Of a stretch of 64,000 nt of DNA, positions 35,310 to 44,490 are shown piece by piece. Below the pieces are notes generated by a model. The model saw only the letters and a list, made by a program, of their open reading frames with translations, ran no database searches and was not told the DNA's origin. This DNA is from Pseudoruegeria sp. HB172150 (lineage in GTDB: Bacteria > Pseudomonadota > Alphaproteobacteria > Rhodobacterales > Rhodobacteraceae). Where the stretch lies: positions 124,001-188,000 of the forward strand of contig NZ_JAATNG010000002.1 in assembly GCF_013184805.1 (NCBI RefSeq). Direction: 5' to 3'. Both the position numbers and the translations under genes were made by a program. Every line of letters starts with the position of its first letter. Position 1 is the stretch's first letter.

Positions 35310-35648
35310 TCAGCCGCCCTCGCCGGCCTTTTCCGAAAAGTACTTTTCCAACTTTCCCTCTTCGCCATCGCGTTCCTCGGCGTCGGGCAGCGGATCCTTC
35401 TTGGTAATGATGACCGGCCAGAGTTCGGCATACTTGCGGTTGAACTCGACCCACTTTTCGGTATCCGGCTCGGTGTCGGGCAAGATCGCCTCGGCCGGGC
35501 ATTCCGGCTCGCACACGCCGCAGTCGATGCACTCGTCGGGATGGATCACCAGGAAATTCTCGCCTTCGTAGAAGCAGTCGACGGGGCAAACCTCGACGCA
35601 GTCAGTGTATTTGCAGGCGATGCAGTTTTCGGTGACGATATAGGTCAT
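35310..35648 (-). CDS. fdxA: 7Fe-type ferredoxin FdxA
   Basis: A 112-residue ferredoxin of the Azotobacter FdI type. The first cluster motif is [20 protein letters not shown] and the second is [15 protein letters not shown], giving one [3Fe-4S] and one [4Fe-4S] cluster. The C-terminal extension (about 50 residues, [18 protein letters not shown]) is normal for this group. It carries electrons at low potential for unknown partners. It lies 48 bp after the S4 gene and is followed by its own terminator, before carD. Confidence 0.95.
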   Translation of the reverse strand: MTYIVTENCIACKYTDCVEVCPVDCFYEGENFLVIHPDECIDCGVCEPECPAEAILPDTEPDTEKWVEFNRKYAELWPVIITKKDPLPDAEERDGEEGKLEKYFSEKAGEGG

Positions 35649-35696
35649 GGGAGTTTCCGCCTTTGGATTGGGCCGTAGCTATTCCAGCCGGACCGA

Positions 35697-36074
35697 TCAT
35701 TCAAGGTCGCGATGGCGGATGCTGTCGGCGGTACGGCGATCTTTCTTGGTCGGGCGGCCGCCCCCGTCGAATTTCGGGGCAGGCGGGGCCTTTTCCTGAG
35801 CCGGTGTGAGATCCTCGTAGAGCGCCTGCGCCTCGGGCGCGGGGCCGCGGCGGGTGCCGGTGGCGAGGATGCGGACGACGCGGATGCGGTGTGCCTGCGG
35901 GAAGGTCAGCGTGTCGCCGGCACCGACGGTATGGGCAGGTTTCGAGACCCGGCCGGTATTCACCCTGACATGGCCGGCGGACACCGTCTTTGCCGCCAGC
36001 CCGCGCGTCTTGAAGAAGCGGGCGTACCAGAGCCACTTGTCGATGCGGATCGTCTGGCGGGGGGCTTCGGGCAA
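35697..36074 (-). CDS. S4-domain RNA-binding protein (Hsp15-like)
   Basis: A 125-residue protein with an S4 RNA-binding domain at residues 8-70 (IRIDKWLWYARFFKTRGLAAK, then GHVRVNTGRVSKPAHTVGAGD), the layout of HslR/Hsp15, which binds stalled 50S ribosomes after heat shock. A basic tail rich in Arg and Lys follows. Its start is one base after the helicase stop, so both are probably translated from one message and may act together on RNA. Confidence 0.9.
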   Translation of the reverse strand: MPEAPRQTIRIDKWLWYARFFKTRGLAAKTVSAGHVRVNTGRVSKPAHTVGAGDTLTFPQAHRIRVVRILATGTRRGPAPEAQALYEDLTPAQEKAPPAPKFDGGGRPTKKDRRTADSIRHRDLE

Positions 36075-36075
36075 G

Positions 36076-38979
36076 TCAGTCCTTGTTCCGCAAGCCCATC
36101 AGCGCCGCGGCGAAGGGGTTGTCGGGGTCGATCTTGTCTTTCTTGGGTGGCCGAGACTCAAAATTGCGGGTCTGCGGCTGGCCCTGTTTCGGCGGGCGCT
36201 TGCCCTTGTTGGGCTTGCCCTTTGGTTTGCCCTTGTTCCGGGGCGGGCGGTTTTCTTCCCGGCGGCGGTTAAAGCCGCCCCAGGTGAAGGTGTAGAAAAC
36301 CTCGGTTTCCGGCTCGGCGATCTCGGCGTCGGGGGCGGTGCCCGCGGGCGTCTCGCCCTCGGCGGTTTCCGGGATGCCGTCATCAGCCTGTTCGGCGTTG
36401 TCCGGCGTTTCGGCCACCGGAGCGGTGCCGGTATCCTCGACCGCCTCGGTTTCCCCGGCGGGCTCGGGGGCCTCGGCGGGGGGCGGCGTTTCGGGGATTT
36501 CTGTCACCGCGCCTTCGGGCGGCGTATCCGCGTCCATCACCGGGGTGTCGGCCGCCGCAGCGCCGTCAGGCGCGGCCTCCGGCATGACCTCGGTCACCGG
36601 TTTTGCCTTTTCGCGTTCGCCGCGCTCGGCCTTGTAGCCGAGACCTTCCATCAGCGCCGCGAACTGTTCCAGCGTCATGCCGGTGATCGACAGCATGTCG
36701 GGCGTCGCCTCGAACCCGGCGCGGCTGTTTTCGGCGCGCAGGAGGTCGGCGAGGCGTTCCAGCATGTCGATGCGGATCGCACGGTCGCCGGCTTTCCGGT
36801 AGCCGGCCATGGTGTGGTAGCTGTCCGGCGCGTCGCCGTGGGTGGGGATCGTCACCAGGCCCGGCGGCGGGCTTTCGGGGAATTCCTGCAGGTTCTGCGA
36901 CAGCGACCAGAGCACCAGGCGCAGGCGCGTCGGCGCCGGTTTCAGCAGGAGCGGCATGAAGATGGTGAACTGGCCGAAGCGGATGCCGTGCTTGCGCAGC
37001 GCACCGCGCGCGTCCTGGTCGAGCTCCTTGACCTCGTTGGCGACCTGATCGCGGGGGATCACGCCAAGCGCCTCGACCATGCGGAACGCGAAGCCGCGGG
37101 CGAGGCCCGTGAGCGTTTCGTCGCGGGACATGTTCAGGAGCGGCTCGAACAGCGTGGCGACCTTGCGGTCGATGAAATGCTGCAGCCGGCGCTGAACCTT
37201 CTGGGCGACATCGGGCCCGGCCTCTTCGTCGACGAAGGCTTCGGCCTGGGGTTTCAGGGGCTCGGGGCCGGTGACCAGCTTGCCGATGGCGCTGTCGCCC
37301 CACATCAGGCCGCCCTGGTCGGTGAAGTCGATCTCTGTATCCGGCGAGTTGTAGAACCGGTCGGCGCGCAGGTGAAATTCCGGCTTCAGCGCTTGCAACG
37401 AGGCCTGGCGCAGGGTCTTGGCCTCGTCGGGCGACGCGCTGGCATCCTGGCTGAAGCGGAATCCCTCCAGCCGGCCCACGAACTGACCCTCGACGGTTAC
37501 CTCACCCTTGTCGTTCACCTCGGCCACAAGGCTCTCCTTCTGCTTGAGCCGGCGCAGCAGTACGGATGTGCGCCGGTCCACAAATCTTTGCGTCAGCCGC
37601 TCATGCAGAGCATCCGACAGTCGGTCTTCTACCGCGCGGGTGGCGCCGCGCCAATGCGTTTCGTCATCGACCCAGCCTGCCCTTTGCGCGACAAAGGTCC
37701 AAGTGCGAATATAGGCCAATCTTTTCGACAATGTGTCGATTTCGCCATCGGTCCTGTCAATTCTCTGGACCTGCTGGCCGAGCCAGTCGTCGGGAACGCG
37801 CCCGAACTCATGCAGGAATCCGAAGATTCGCTCAAGCAGACCGGCATGTTCGGCGTGGCTTATGCCTCGGAAATCGGGGATCCGGCAGACATCCCAGAGC
37901 AGCCGCGTGCCATTCGCGTCGGTTGTGCGCTGGCGGACGGCGTCGACCTCGGACAGCAGTTTCAGCGCCATCAGGTCGTCGGCCTCGCGGCCGCGGCTAA
38001 GCCATTCGTCGCCGGTGGGCGCCTCGAGCGAGGCGATCAGCGTGTCGGGGCGGCGAAAGTCGAGTTCGGCGTTGCGCCATTGCAGCTTGCGGATCGGGGC
38101 AAAGCGATGGCCCTGGATCGCCTCGGCCACGCCTTCGTCCAACGGCGGAGCCTCGCCGGTGGTGCCGAACGTTCCGTCCTTGGTATAGCGCCCCGCCCGG
38201 CCGGCGATCTGGGCCAGTTCGTTTGGCTGCAGGTAGCGCATTCGGCGGCCGTCGAATTTGGAGATCGAAGAGAACGCGACGTGGTCGATATCCAAGTTGA
38301 GGCCCATGCCGATGGCGTCGGTGGCGACGAGGTAGTCGACGTCGCCGTTCTGGTAAAGCTCTACCTGCGCATTGCGGGTGCGGGGGCTGAGCGCGCCCAT
38401 GACCACGGCGGCGCCTCCCTTTTGCCGGCGGATGAGTTCGGCGATGGCGTAGACCTGATCGACCGAGAAACCCACGATAGCCGAGCGGCGTGGCATGCGG
38501 CTGATTTTACGCGGTCCGATATAGGTGAGGTCCGAGAAACGTTCGCGGCGAGCGAACTGGACTTTCGGCACCTGCGCCGCGATGGCGCCGCGCATGGTGT
38601 CGGCGCCGAGGAACAAGGTCTCGTGCAGACCGCGCGCGCGCAGCAGCCGGTCGGTGAACACGTGGCCGCGTTCCGGGTCGGCACAGAGCTGGATCTCGTC
38701 GACGGCGAGGAAGTCGGCGCCCATGCCGTCCGGCATCGCCTCGGTCGTGCAGACCCAGTACTGGGTGCGGGCGGGGACGATCCGTTCTTCGCCGGTGACC
38801 AGCGCCACGACGGAGGGGCCGCGCAGCGCGACGATGCGGTCGTAGATTTCGCGTGCAAGCAGGCGAAGCGGCAGGCCGATGATGCCAGTGCGATAGGCCA
38901 GCATGCGCTCGATGGCGTAATGGGTCTTGCCGGTATTGGTGGGGCCCAGAACCGCTGTGATCCGCGCCTCACTCGCCAT
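36076..38979 (-). CDS. SUV3-like DEAD/DEAH-type RNA helicase
   Basis: A 967-residue helicase. Walker A is LGPTNTGKTHYAIERM near residue 13, and the DExx-type motif is VDEIQLCADPERGHVF around residue 94; GRAGRYTKDG near residue 262 is the arginine-finger motif. This pattern matches SUV3, which unwinds structured RNA for degradation in mitochondria and in alphaproteobacteria. Residues 300-700 form the helical and SUV3 C-terminal modules. The last ~230 residues are disordered, first acidic and Pro/Thr-rich, then very basic (NRRREENRPPRNKGKPKGK), probably an RNA-binding tail. It is cotranscribed with the S4 gene. Confidence 0.9.
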   Translation of the reverse strand: MASEARITAVLGPTNTGKTHYAIERMLAYRTGIIGLPLRLLAREIYDRIVALRGPSVVALVTGEERIVPARTQYWVCTTEAMPDGMGADFLAVDEIQLCADPERGHVFTDRLLRARGLHETLFLGADTMRGAIAAQVPKVQFARRERFSDLTYIGPRKISRMPRRSAIVGFSVDQVYAIAELIRRQKGGAAVVMGALSPRTRNAQVELYQNGDVDYLVATDAIGMGLNLDIDHVAFSSISKFDGRRMRYLQPNELAQIAGRAGRYTKDGTFGTTGEAPPLDEGVAEAIQGHRFAPIRKLQWRNAELDFRRPDTLIASLEAPTGDEWLSRGREADDLMALKLLSEVDAVRQRTTDANGTRLLWDVCRIPDFRGISHAEHAGLLERIFGFLHEFGRVPDDWLGQQVQRIDRTDGEIDTLSKRLAYIRTWTFVAQRAGWVDDETHWRGATRAVEDRLSDALHERLTQRFVDRRTSVLLRRLKQKESLVAEVNDKGEVTVEGQFVGRLEGFRFSQDASASPDEAKTLRQASLQALKPEFHLRADRFYNSPDTEIDFTDQGGLMWGDSAIGKLVTGPEPLKPQAEAFVDEEAGPDVAQKVQRRLQHFIDRKVATLFEPLLNMSRDETLTGLARGFAFRMVEALGVIPRDQVANEVKELDQDARGALRKHGIRFGQFTIFMPLLLKPAPTRLRLVLWSLSQNLQEFPESPPPGLVTIPTHGDAPDSYHTMAGYRKAGDRAIRIDMLERLADLLRAENSRAGFEATPDMLSITGMTLEQFAALMEGLGYKAERGEREKAKPVTEVMPEAAPDGAAAADTPVMDADTPPEGAVTEIPETPPPAEAPEPAGETEAVEDTGTAPVAETPDNAEQADDGIPETAEGETPAGTAPDAEIAEPETEVFYTFTWGGFNRRREENRPPRNKGKPKGKPNKGKRPPKQGQPQTRNFESRPPKKDKIDPDNPFAAALMGLRNKD

Positions 38980-39178
38980 CGCATCGCCTCTGTCGCCGGT
39001 GGGTGTCGCCGCCTGGCCGGGTGGCCAGTCGGGAACGTGCGTCCCTTGAAGCAGGCGACGCGCCGGCTGCTAAGTGTTCCTGTCTAAGGGTGCATGTAGG
39101 GCAGGCACGGGCTCATGTATATGGCGGGGTGCCAGGAATCTGCACGACGTGGCCGAATGGTCCCGATGCGGGTGCGGA

Positions 39179-39751
39179 TCAGATCGGCTGGCCGCCGTAG
39201 AGTTTTTCCAGCCGGTCCAGCGATTCCTGCGCCTGCGGCAGGTGCGGATGGATGTCGACCAGCATGTGCCAGACGTCGAGCGCCTCTTCCTCCATCCCGA
39301 TGGATTCAAGGATGACGGCGAGGCCGGAGAGCGCGCCGAAATGCTGCGGGTTGATCGACAGCGCATGCGCAATGTCGTCGAGCGCGGGGCCGTACATGTC
39401 CTTGTAGAAATAGACGGTGGCGCGGGAATGCCAGCCTTCGGCGAAGTCGGGGGCGTGGTCCGTCAGGGCGGTGAAATGATCGAGCGCCGCGTCCCAGTCC
39501 TCGGCCTCCATCGCCTCGCGGCCACGCTGCAGCAGAAGGTCCATCGCGGCAGAGCCGGACTTGTCCCATTCGAGCCGGATGCGGCGTTCGACCTGCTCCC
39601 AGTTGCCGGTGTCGGGATCGGCAAGCTCGGCCATGAGTGCATCGAGATCGGGCGGCTGTTGATCCTGCGCCAGGGCAGCGCCGGTGGCGATGAAATATGC
39701 CGCAACGGCAGATTTGCAGAACCGTTTCAGTTTTCCCATAAACCGAAGCAT
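39179..39751 (-). CDS. Secreted TPR protein
   Basis: About 190 residues with a signal peptide (KRFCKSAVAAYFIATGAALAQ) and two or three tetratricopeptide repeats in the second half (WDAALDHFTALTDHAPDFAEG, AALDDIAHALSINPQHFGAL, EEEALDVWHMLVDIHPHLPQ). Such proteins usually mediate protein contacts in the periplasm. The open frame starts at 39790; the Met codons at 39751 and 39739 both place the signal peptide near the N terminus, and the choice between them is uncertain. It is divergent from the SCP2-like gene. Confidence 0.82.
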   Translation of the reverse strand: MLRFMGKLKRFCKSAVAAYFIATGAALAQDQQPPDLDALMAELADPDTGNWEQVERRIRLEWDKSGSAAMDLLLQRGREAMEAEDWDAALDHFTALTDHAPDFAEGWHSRATVYFYKDMYGPALDDIAHALSINPQHFGALSGLAVILESIGMEEEALDVWHMLVDIHPHLPQAQESLDRLEKLYGGQPI

Positions 39752-39809
39752 ACTGCGGATGCAGCAAAATGCGAGCCCCGTTGGGGTCACAAATCAAGGA
39801 GCCCGTTTA

Positions 39810-40097
39810 ATGAGCGAAATGACCGACGCCGCCGTAAAGGCGTTGAGCGAAAAGGCCAGCGGCGAATTCGACGGACGCGCGAAATTCGTGATCGAGGGCG
39901 AAGGGTCCATCATGATCGATTCCGAGGGGGTTCGCGAGGCGGATGAAGAGGCCGATGTCACGCTGACAGCGGATGCCGACACCTTCCAGTCGATCCTTTC
40001 GGGCGATCTGGACCCGACCTCGGCCTTCATGACGGGCAAGCTTAGTGTTGACGGTGACATGGGTATGGCGATGCAGCTCGGCTCTCTGCTGAGCTGA
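39810..40097 (+). CDS. SCP2 sterol-binding-like domain protein
   Basis: A 95-residue single-domain protein of the SCP2 fold. The segments KFVIEGEGSIMIDSEGVREA and DVTLTADADTFQSILSGDLDP, then TGKLSVDGDMGMAMQLGSLL, are typical of small bacterial SCP2-like proteins that bind lipids or acyl chains in a hydrophobic pocket. AAGGAG precedes the ATG at 39810; the longer frame from 39684 is rejected. The next gene starts one base after its stop, so they are likely cotranscribed with the hydrolase. Confidence 0.9.
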   Translation: MSEMTDAAVKALSEKASGEFDGRAKFVIEGEGSIMIDSEGVREADEEADVTLTADADTFQSILSGDLDPTSAFMTGKLSVDGDMGMAMQLGSLLS

Positions 40098-40098
40098 C

Positions 40099-41043
40099 AT
40101 GCGAGAATCAGCGCCGTTCTTTGCCGAGGTCTCGCACGGACCCGAAGACGTCCGCACGTCCTGGGTTACGGCGGAGGACGGCGTTCGCCTGCGCGCGGCC
40201 GTCTGGCCGGGGGGCACCCGCGGCACAGTGCTGATGTTCAACGGCCGGACCGAATATGTCGAGAAATACGGTCGCACGGCGTCAGAGCTGCTGGCGCTCG
40301 GGTTCGGCATGGTCAGCATCGACTGGCGCGGGCAGGGCCTGTCCGACAGGGCGCTGTCCGATCGTCTCACCGGGCATGTGGCTGCGTTTTCGGATTATCA
40401 GCTCGATGTGCAGGCGATGCTGCAGGCGGCGCGGGCCGAGGGTATGGCGGAGCCCTATTACCTGATCGGGCATTCGATGGGCGGATGCATTGGACTGCGC
40501 GCCCTGCACGAAGGTCTGCCGGTGGCCGCCGCCGCTTTCAGCGCACCGATGTGGGGCATCAAGATCAGCTGGTACCTGCGCCCTGTGGCGTGGTCGCTGG
40601 GCTGGTCTTCGCGCAATGTCGGGCAGGGGCATCGCTATGCGCCGGGAACCGGGGCGGCATCCTACCTGGAATCGGCGCCGTTCCGCGACAACATGCTGAC
40701 CACGGATCCCGGCATGTGGGGCTACATGCAGGCGCAGATCAGCGGGCACCCGGATCTGGCACTGGGCGGGCCGAGCCTGCACTGGCTGCACGAGGCGCTG
40801 AAGGAGACCCGGGCGTTGGCGCAGATGCCGTCGCCGGACGTGCCCTGCGTCACATTTCTGGGCAGCAACGAGCGGATCGTCGATGTGCCGGCGGTGCACC
40901 GGCGCATGCAACGCTGGCCGAACGGGCGGCTGGAGGTGCTGGCCGGCTCGGAGCACGAGGTGCTGATGGAGACCGCAGCGACCCGGGCACATGTGCTGGA
41001 AATTCTGCGCGACACCTTCGTGCCGCGCGGGGCTGCCAGATAG
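40099..41043 (+). CDS. Alpha/beta hydrolase (monoglyceride lipase/lysophospholipase type)
   Basis: A 314-residue serine hydrolase. The nucleophile elbow is IGHSMGGCIGL around residue 125, the oxyanion region is MFNGRTEYVEKYGR, and the acid and His are likely in NERIVDVPAV and GSEHEVLME. The DWRGQGLSDR strand is typical of lysophospholipase-like enzymes (PldB type), about 310 residues. It may act on lysolipids or glycerides, which fits with the SCP2-like lipid-binding protein encoded one base upstream. Confidence 0.88.
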   Translation: MRESAPFFAEVSHGPEDVRTSWVTAEDGVRLRAAVWPGGTRGTVLMFNGRTEYVEKYGRTASELLALGFGMVSIDWRGQGLSDRALSDRLTGHVAAFSDYQLDVQAMLQAARAEGMAEPYYLIGHSMGGCIGLRALHEGLPVAAAAFSAPMWGIKISWYLRPVAWSLGWSSRNVGQGHRYAPGTGAASYLESAPFRDNMLTTDPGMWGYMQAQISGHPDLALGGPSLHWLHEALKETRALAQMPSPDVPCVTFLGSNERIVDVPAVHRRMQRWPNGRLEVLAGSEHEVLMETAATRAHVLEILRDTFVPRGAAR

Positions 41044-41062
41044 CGGACGGTTTCGGGAGCGG

Positions 41063-42892
41063 TCAGCCCGCAGCCAGCGCCGGCGCCGGGCCCCGGTCGC
41101 GCAGATAGGTCAGCAGCCGGTCGCGATCCATCGGCGGCGCCACGGCGTAGCCCTGCACGCGATGACATTTCAGCCCTTTGAGCCGGGTGACTTCCGCACC
41201 TGACTCGACGCTTTTCACGGTGACCGTCAGGCTCAGCTCCGCCGCCATGGCGAGGACCGCGCGCAGCAATGTCTCGCTGCAGTCGCCGGGGAGTTGGGCG
41301 GTCATACCGGGGCGCAGCTTCAGCCCGCCGATCCGCAGCCTCTGGAGCTTGTGCATAGGAATGCGGCCGGTGCCGAATTCGTCAATTTCCACCGGAAAGC
41401 CGAATTCCAGCAGGCGCGTGATCGTCTGTTCGGTGCGCAGGGCGCCTTCCGTCTGCAAAAGCGATTCCTTTACTTCGAGCGTCAGATCGGCGGGGGCGAG
41501 GCGGTTTTCCTCGACCTCCCAGCGCAGGGTATCGGCAAGTTCGGGATCCGCCATCGTCTGGGCCGAGCAGTTGCAGGCCAGGCCCGGCACGGCCCAGCCG
41601 GCGGCGCGCAACCCTGCCAGTGCCTTCAGGCCCTTGCGCCGGACAATAGCGTCGATGCGGTCGGTCAGGCCCGCGTCCTGCGCGATGTCGAGGAAGGTGG
41701 TGGGGCCGAGCGTACCGCGTTCCGGGTGCTGCCAGCGAGCCAGCAGTTCAAGTGCGGCGAGGTCGCCTGTCCGCAGGTCGATCACCGGCTGGAAATAGGG
41801 ATCGAAGCGTTCGGCCGCGACGGCTGCGCGCAGATCGGTGAGCAGGGCGCGGCGGGCTTCATGCGCCTCCCGCATCGCTTTGCAGAAAGCGCGCACGCCA
41901 TTCCGACCGTTCCGCTTGACCTCGTAGAGCGCGATGTCGGCATTGGCGATCAGCCGTTCGGCGTTGTCCTTAGGTTCGGCCAGGGCGAGGCCGATGCTTG
42001 CCGAACAGCACAGGTCGCGCCCGGCGAGTTGCACGGGTTCGGCGAGGCGGGCGGAGAGCCGGGCCGCGAGGCCGGAGATATGCTGTCCGGCAAGGTCGCT
42101 GCGGGTAACCACGATGAACTCGTCGCCGCCGATCCGCGCCACCAGGTCGGTGGGGGCGGTATCGGCTTGCATGCAGCCCGCGACGTGGCGCAGCAGCAGA
42201 TCGCCAACTTCGTGCCCGAAGCGGTCGTTGATTTCCTTGAAATGGTCGAGATCGAGATGCAGCACGCCGACAACGCGGCCGCGTGCGTCGGGCAGGTGCA
42301 GCGCGCCGGGGCCGTCAAGCACCCGCATCAGCCGCACCCGGTTGGCGAGACCGGTGAGCGGATCGGTTTCGGCCAGCCGGGCATTGGCTCGCAGCTGCTG
42401 CATCAGCCGTGCCTGCCCGGCGATCCAGCTGGCGGACGCGGTGAGCCGCCGGGTCTGCTGGGCGGTGAACGCGGTCCGGGAGCGGCGCACCAGACCGACG
42501 ACGCCGACTGTCTGGCCGCTGTTGCGCATTGGCACGATCAGGCAGCTTCGCATGCCGCTGTCGTAGAGCCGTTGCGTGGTCCGGTCCGGTTCCCGCGCCA
42601 AAGAGTCGGCGTCGAGGTGCATCGGTGTGCCGGAGCTCAACACGCGACCACGCGGCGAGTCCGGCGGGATCGGATTCTTTTCCGCGGAGAGATCGACGCG
42701 GCCGTTGCGAAAGCTGAACTGGTCGATGACGCGATGTTCGTCGACGAAGTTCAGGCGGGCGGCGTCGGCCTCGTAAATCTCGGGCAGCCACCGTGCGGAG
42801 ATGGCCAGCACCTGTTCGATACTGGTGGCGCCCGACAGCTCCTCTACCAGCGCAACCGGGATGGTAAGCGTGGGTTGGGTGGTTTCATCCAT
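41063..42892 (-). CDS. GAF-GGDEF-EAL protein with degenerate EAL domain
   Basis: A 609-residue signalling protein. An N-terminal GAF-like sensor domain (residues 15-160) precedes a GGDEF domain with an intact ARIGGDEFIVV motif, so it can probably make cyclic di-GMP; the RxxD inhibitory site is absent (APTD). The EAL domain (residues 350-600) keeps ELLARW, NCS and QGY, but DDFGTG is IDEFGTG, KID is KLR and EGVE is KSVE. It has lost metal-binding residues and is probably inactive as a phosphodiesterase, so it may only regulate or bind c-di-GMP. No membrane segment is seen. Confidence 0.88.
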   Translation of the reverse strand: MDETTQPTLTIPVALVEELSGATSIEQVLAISARWLPEIYEADAARLNFVDEHRVIDQFSFRNGRVDLSAEKNPIPPDSPRGRVLSSGTPMHLDADSLAREPDRTTQRLYDSGMRSCLIVPMRNSGQTVGVVGLVRRSRTAFTAQQTRRLTASASWIAGQARLMQQLRANARLAETDPLTGLANRVRLMRVLDGPGALHLPDARGRVVGVLHLDLDHFKEINDRFGHEVGDLLLRHVAGCMQADTAPTDLVARIGGDEFIVVTRSDLAGQHISGLAARLSARLAEPVQLAGRDLCCSASIGLALAEPKDNAERLIANADIALYEVKRNGRNGVRAFCKAMREAHEARRALLTDLRAAVAAERFDPYFQPVIDLRTGDLAALELLARWQHPERGTLGPTTFLDIAQDAGLTDRIDAIVRRKGLKALAGLRAAGWAVPGLACNCSAQTMADPELADTLRWEVEENRLAPADLTLEVKESLLQTEGALRTEQTITRLLEFGFPVEIDEFGTGRIPMHKLQRLRIGGLKLRPGMTAQLPGDCSETLLRAVLAMAAELSLTVTVKSVESGAEVTRLKGLKCHRVQGYAVAPPMDRDRLLTYLRDRGPAPALAAG

Positions 42893-42943
42893 GTCTTCAT
42901 TCCTCGTCGGACAGGCATAGACAAGGAAGATTTACGAAGCCGT

Positions 42944-42976
42944 TAACGAAACGCGGCCCCACGTGAGGGGGCCGCG
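42944..42976 (-). terminator. Rho-independent terminator of metY
   Basis: Perfect 9-bp arms CGCGGCCCC (42952-42960) and GGGGCCGCG (42968-42976) are followed on the minus strand by TTTCGTTAA. It lies 31 bp after the metY stop. Confidence 0.7.
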
Positions 42977-43006
42977 AATTTCCGTGGTATCGTCTTGGCT
43001 TGTCGT

Positions 43007-44281
43007 TCAGCCGGCCTTGGCCAGCGCCTGCTCGAGATCGGCGATCAGGTCGTCGGGATCCTCGATGCCGATGGACAGGCGCACGACGTTCGGTGCGGCG
43101 CCGGCGGCGATCTGCTGTTCTTCGCTGAGCTGGCGGTGCGTGGTCGAGGCGGAGTGGATCACCAGGCTGCGCGCATCGCCGAGGTTGGCGACGTGGGAGA
43201 ACAGCTCAAGGCTGTCGACCAGCTTGACGCAGGACCCGTAGCCGCCCTTGAGCGCGATGGTGAAGATCGCGCCGGCGCCTTTCGGGCAGATCTTGGCGAC
43301 ACGGTCGACATAGGGCGACGATTTCAAGCCCGCATAGGTGACCTTTTCCACCGCGTCATGGTCTTCCAACCAGTTCGCCACCTTCACCGCGTTGGCGACG
43401 TGCTTGTCCATGCGGAGCGACAGCGTCTCGATGCCGAGCAGGGTGTAATGCGCGGCCTGCGGGTTCATCGTCATGCCGAGGTCGCGCAGACCGACGGCGA
43501 TGGAGTGGAAGGTGAAGGCGAGGTGGCCGAAGGTCTCGTGGAACTTCAGGCCGTGATAGGCGGGCTCCGCGTCGGAGAGCGACGGGAACTTGCCGTTGGA
43601 CCAGTTGAACTTGCCGCTGTCGACAATGGCGCCGCCGGTGACGGTGCCGTTGCCGGTGAGGTACTTGGTGGTCGAGTGGATGACGAGGGTCGCGCCGTGT
43701 TCGATCGGACGGCAGAGGTAGGGCGTGGCCGAGGTGTTGTCGACGATCAGCGGGATGCCGGCCTCGTCGGCGATCTTCGCCAGCGCATCGAGGTCGGAGA
43801 CATAGCCGCCGGGGTTGGCGATGGATTCGCAGAAGAGGGCGCGGGTGTCGTCGTCGATGGCGGCCTTGACTGCGTCGAGGTCGTCGGTGTCGACGAACTT
43901 GGCCGACCAGCCGAAGCGTTTGATGGTCTGGCTGAACTGGGTGACTGTACCGCCATAGAGGCGGGTGGAGGAGACCACGTTCTTGCCCGGGCCCATCAGC
44001 GGGAACAGGGCCATGATCTGGGCGCCGTGGCCGGAGGAGCAGCAGACCGCGCCGGCGCCGCCTTCGAGGGTGGCGATGCGTTCCTGCAGGACCGAGACGG
44101 TGGGGTTGGTCAGGCGGGAATAGATGAAGCCGACTTCCTGCAGGTTGAAGAGGGCCGCGGCGTGGTCGGCGTCGCGGAAGACGTAGGCGGTGGTCTGATA
44201 GATCGGGGTCTGGCGGGCGCCGGTGGCCGGGTCGGGCCTTGCGCCGGCGTGAACCTGAAGGGTGTCGAAGCCGTAAGTCAT
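43007..44281 (-). CDS. metY: O-acetylhomoserine sulfhydrylase
   Basis: A 424-residue PLP enzyme of the Cys/Met metabolism family. It makes homocysteine from O-acetylhomoserine and sulfide in the cytoplasm. The start MTYGFDTLQVHAGARPDPAT and the IYQTTAYVF segment are typical, and the PLP-binding Lys is in VIHSTTKYLTGNG around residue 207. The neighbouring YSRLTNPTV loop binds the cofactor phosphate. The ATG at 44281 has GGGAGG upstream; the extension to 44344 is not family-like. The upstream space holds one copy of the 57-bp repeat. Confidence 0.94.
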   Translation of the reverse strand: MTYGFDTLQVHAGARPDPATGARQTPIYQTTAYVFRDADHAAALFNLQEVGFIYSRLTNPTVSVLQERIATLEGGAGAVCCSSGHGAQIMALFPLMGPGKNVVSSTRLYGGTVTQFSQTIKRFGWSAKFVDTDDLDAVKAAIDDDTRALFCESIANPGGYVSDLDALAKIADEAGIPLIVDNTSATPYLCRPIEHGATLVIHSTTKYLTGNGTVTGGAIVDSGKFNWSNGKFPSLSDAEPAYHGLKFHETFGHLAFTFHSIAVGLRDLGMTMNPQAAHYTLLGIETLSLRMDKHVANAVKVANWLEDHDAVEKVTYAGLKSSPYVDRVAKICPKGAGAIFTIALKGGYGSCVKLVDSLELFSHVANLGDARSLVIHSASTTHRQLSEEQQIAAGAAPNVVRLSIGIEDPDDLIADLEQALAKAG

Positions 44282-44382
44282 GGTGGGAGCCTCCCTAAAA
44301 ATGTCGTGAGGGGAGGTGTAGGCGAAGTATGGCGGGGCTGGCAATGGGGGGGATTCCGGGGCTTGCGATGGCCCGACGGGGA

Positions 44383-44463
44383 GGCGTCCCCATGAGGACG
44401 GGGGGTCAAGTCATTGATTTCAGGCGTGTTAGCGCAAACGTCGGTGTGGGGACGATGCGCGGC
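44383..44463. repeat. Intergenic repeat, copy 2 (57-bp core)
   Basis: Bases 44383-44439 match copy 1 (6317-6373) with two substitutions; looser similarity continues to 44463. One change breaks the first palindrome (CCATGAGG), the other breaks the operator-like end (GTTAGCGCAAAC). It lies between metY and the RTX gene. Confidence 0.85.
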
Positions 44464-44490
44464 CAGTGGTGGCCGCGCATTGTTCGCCTG

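Noticed and set aside
39145-39200. tRNA-like D-arm sequence (GTGGCCGAATGGT)
   Set aside because: It resembles the start of a Ser or Leu tRNA, but no acceptor stem, anticodon stem or TTCGA loop follows, and it runs into the 3' end of the TPR gene.
44282-44382. Possible SAM riboswitch upstream of metY
   Set aside because: I looked for the SAM-II and SAH-type conserved blocks in the leader; none was found. Only a short CTCCC/GGGAG pairing is visible.
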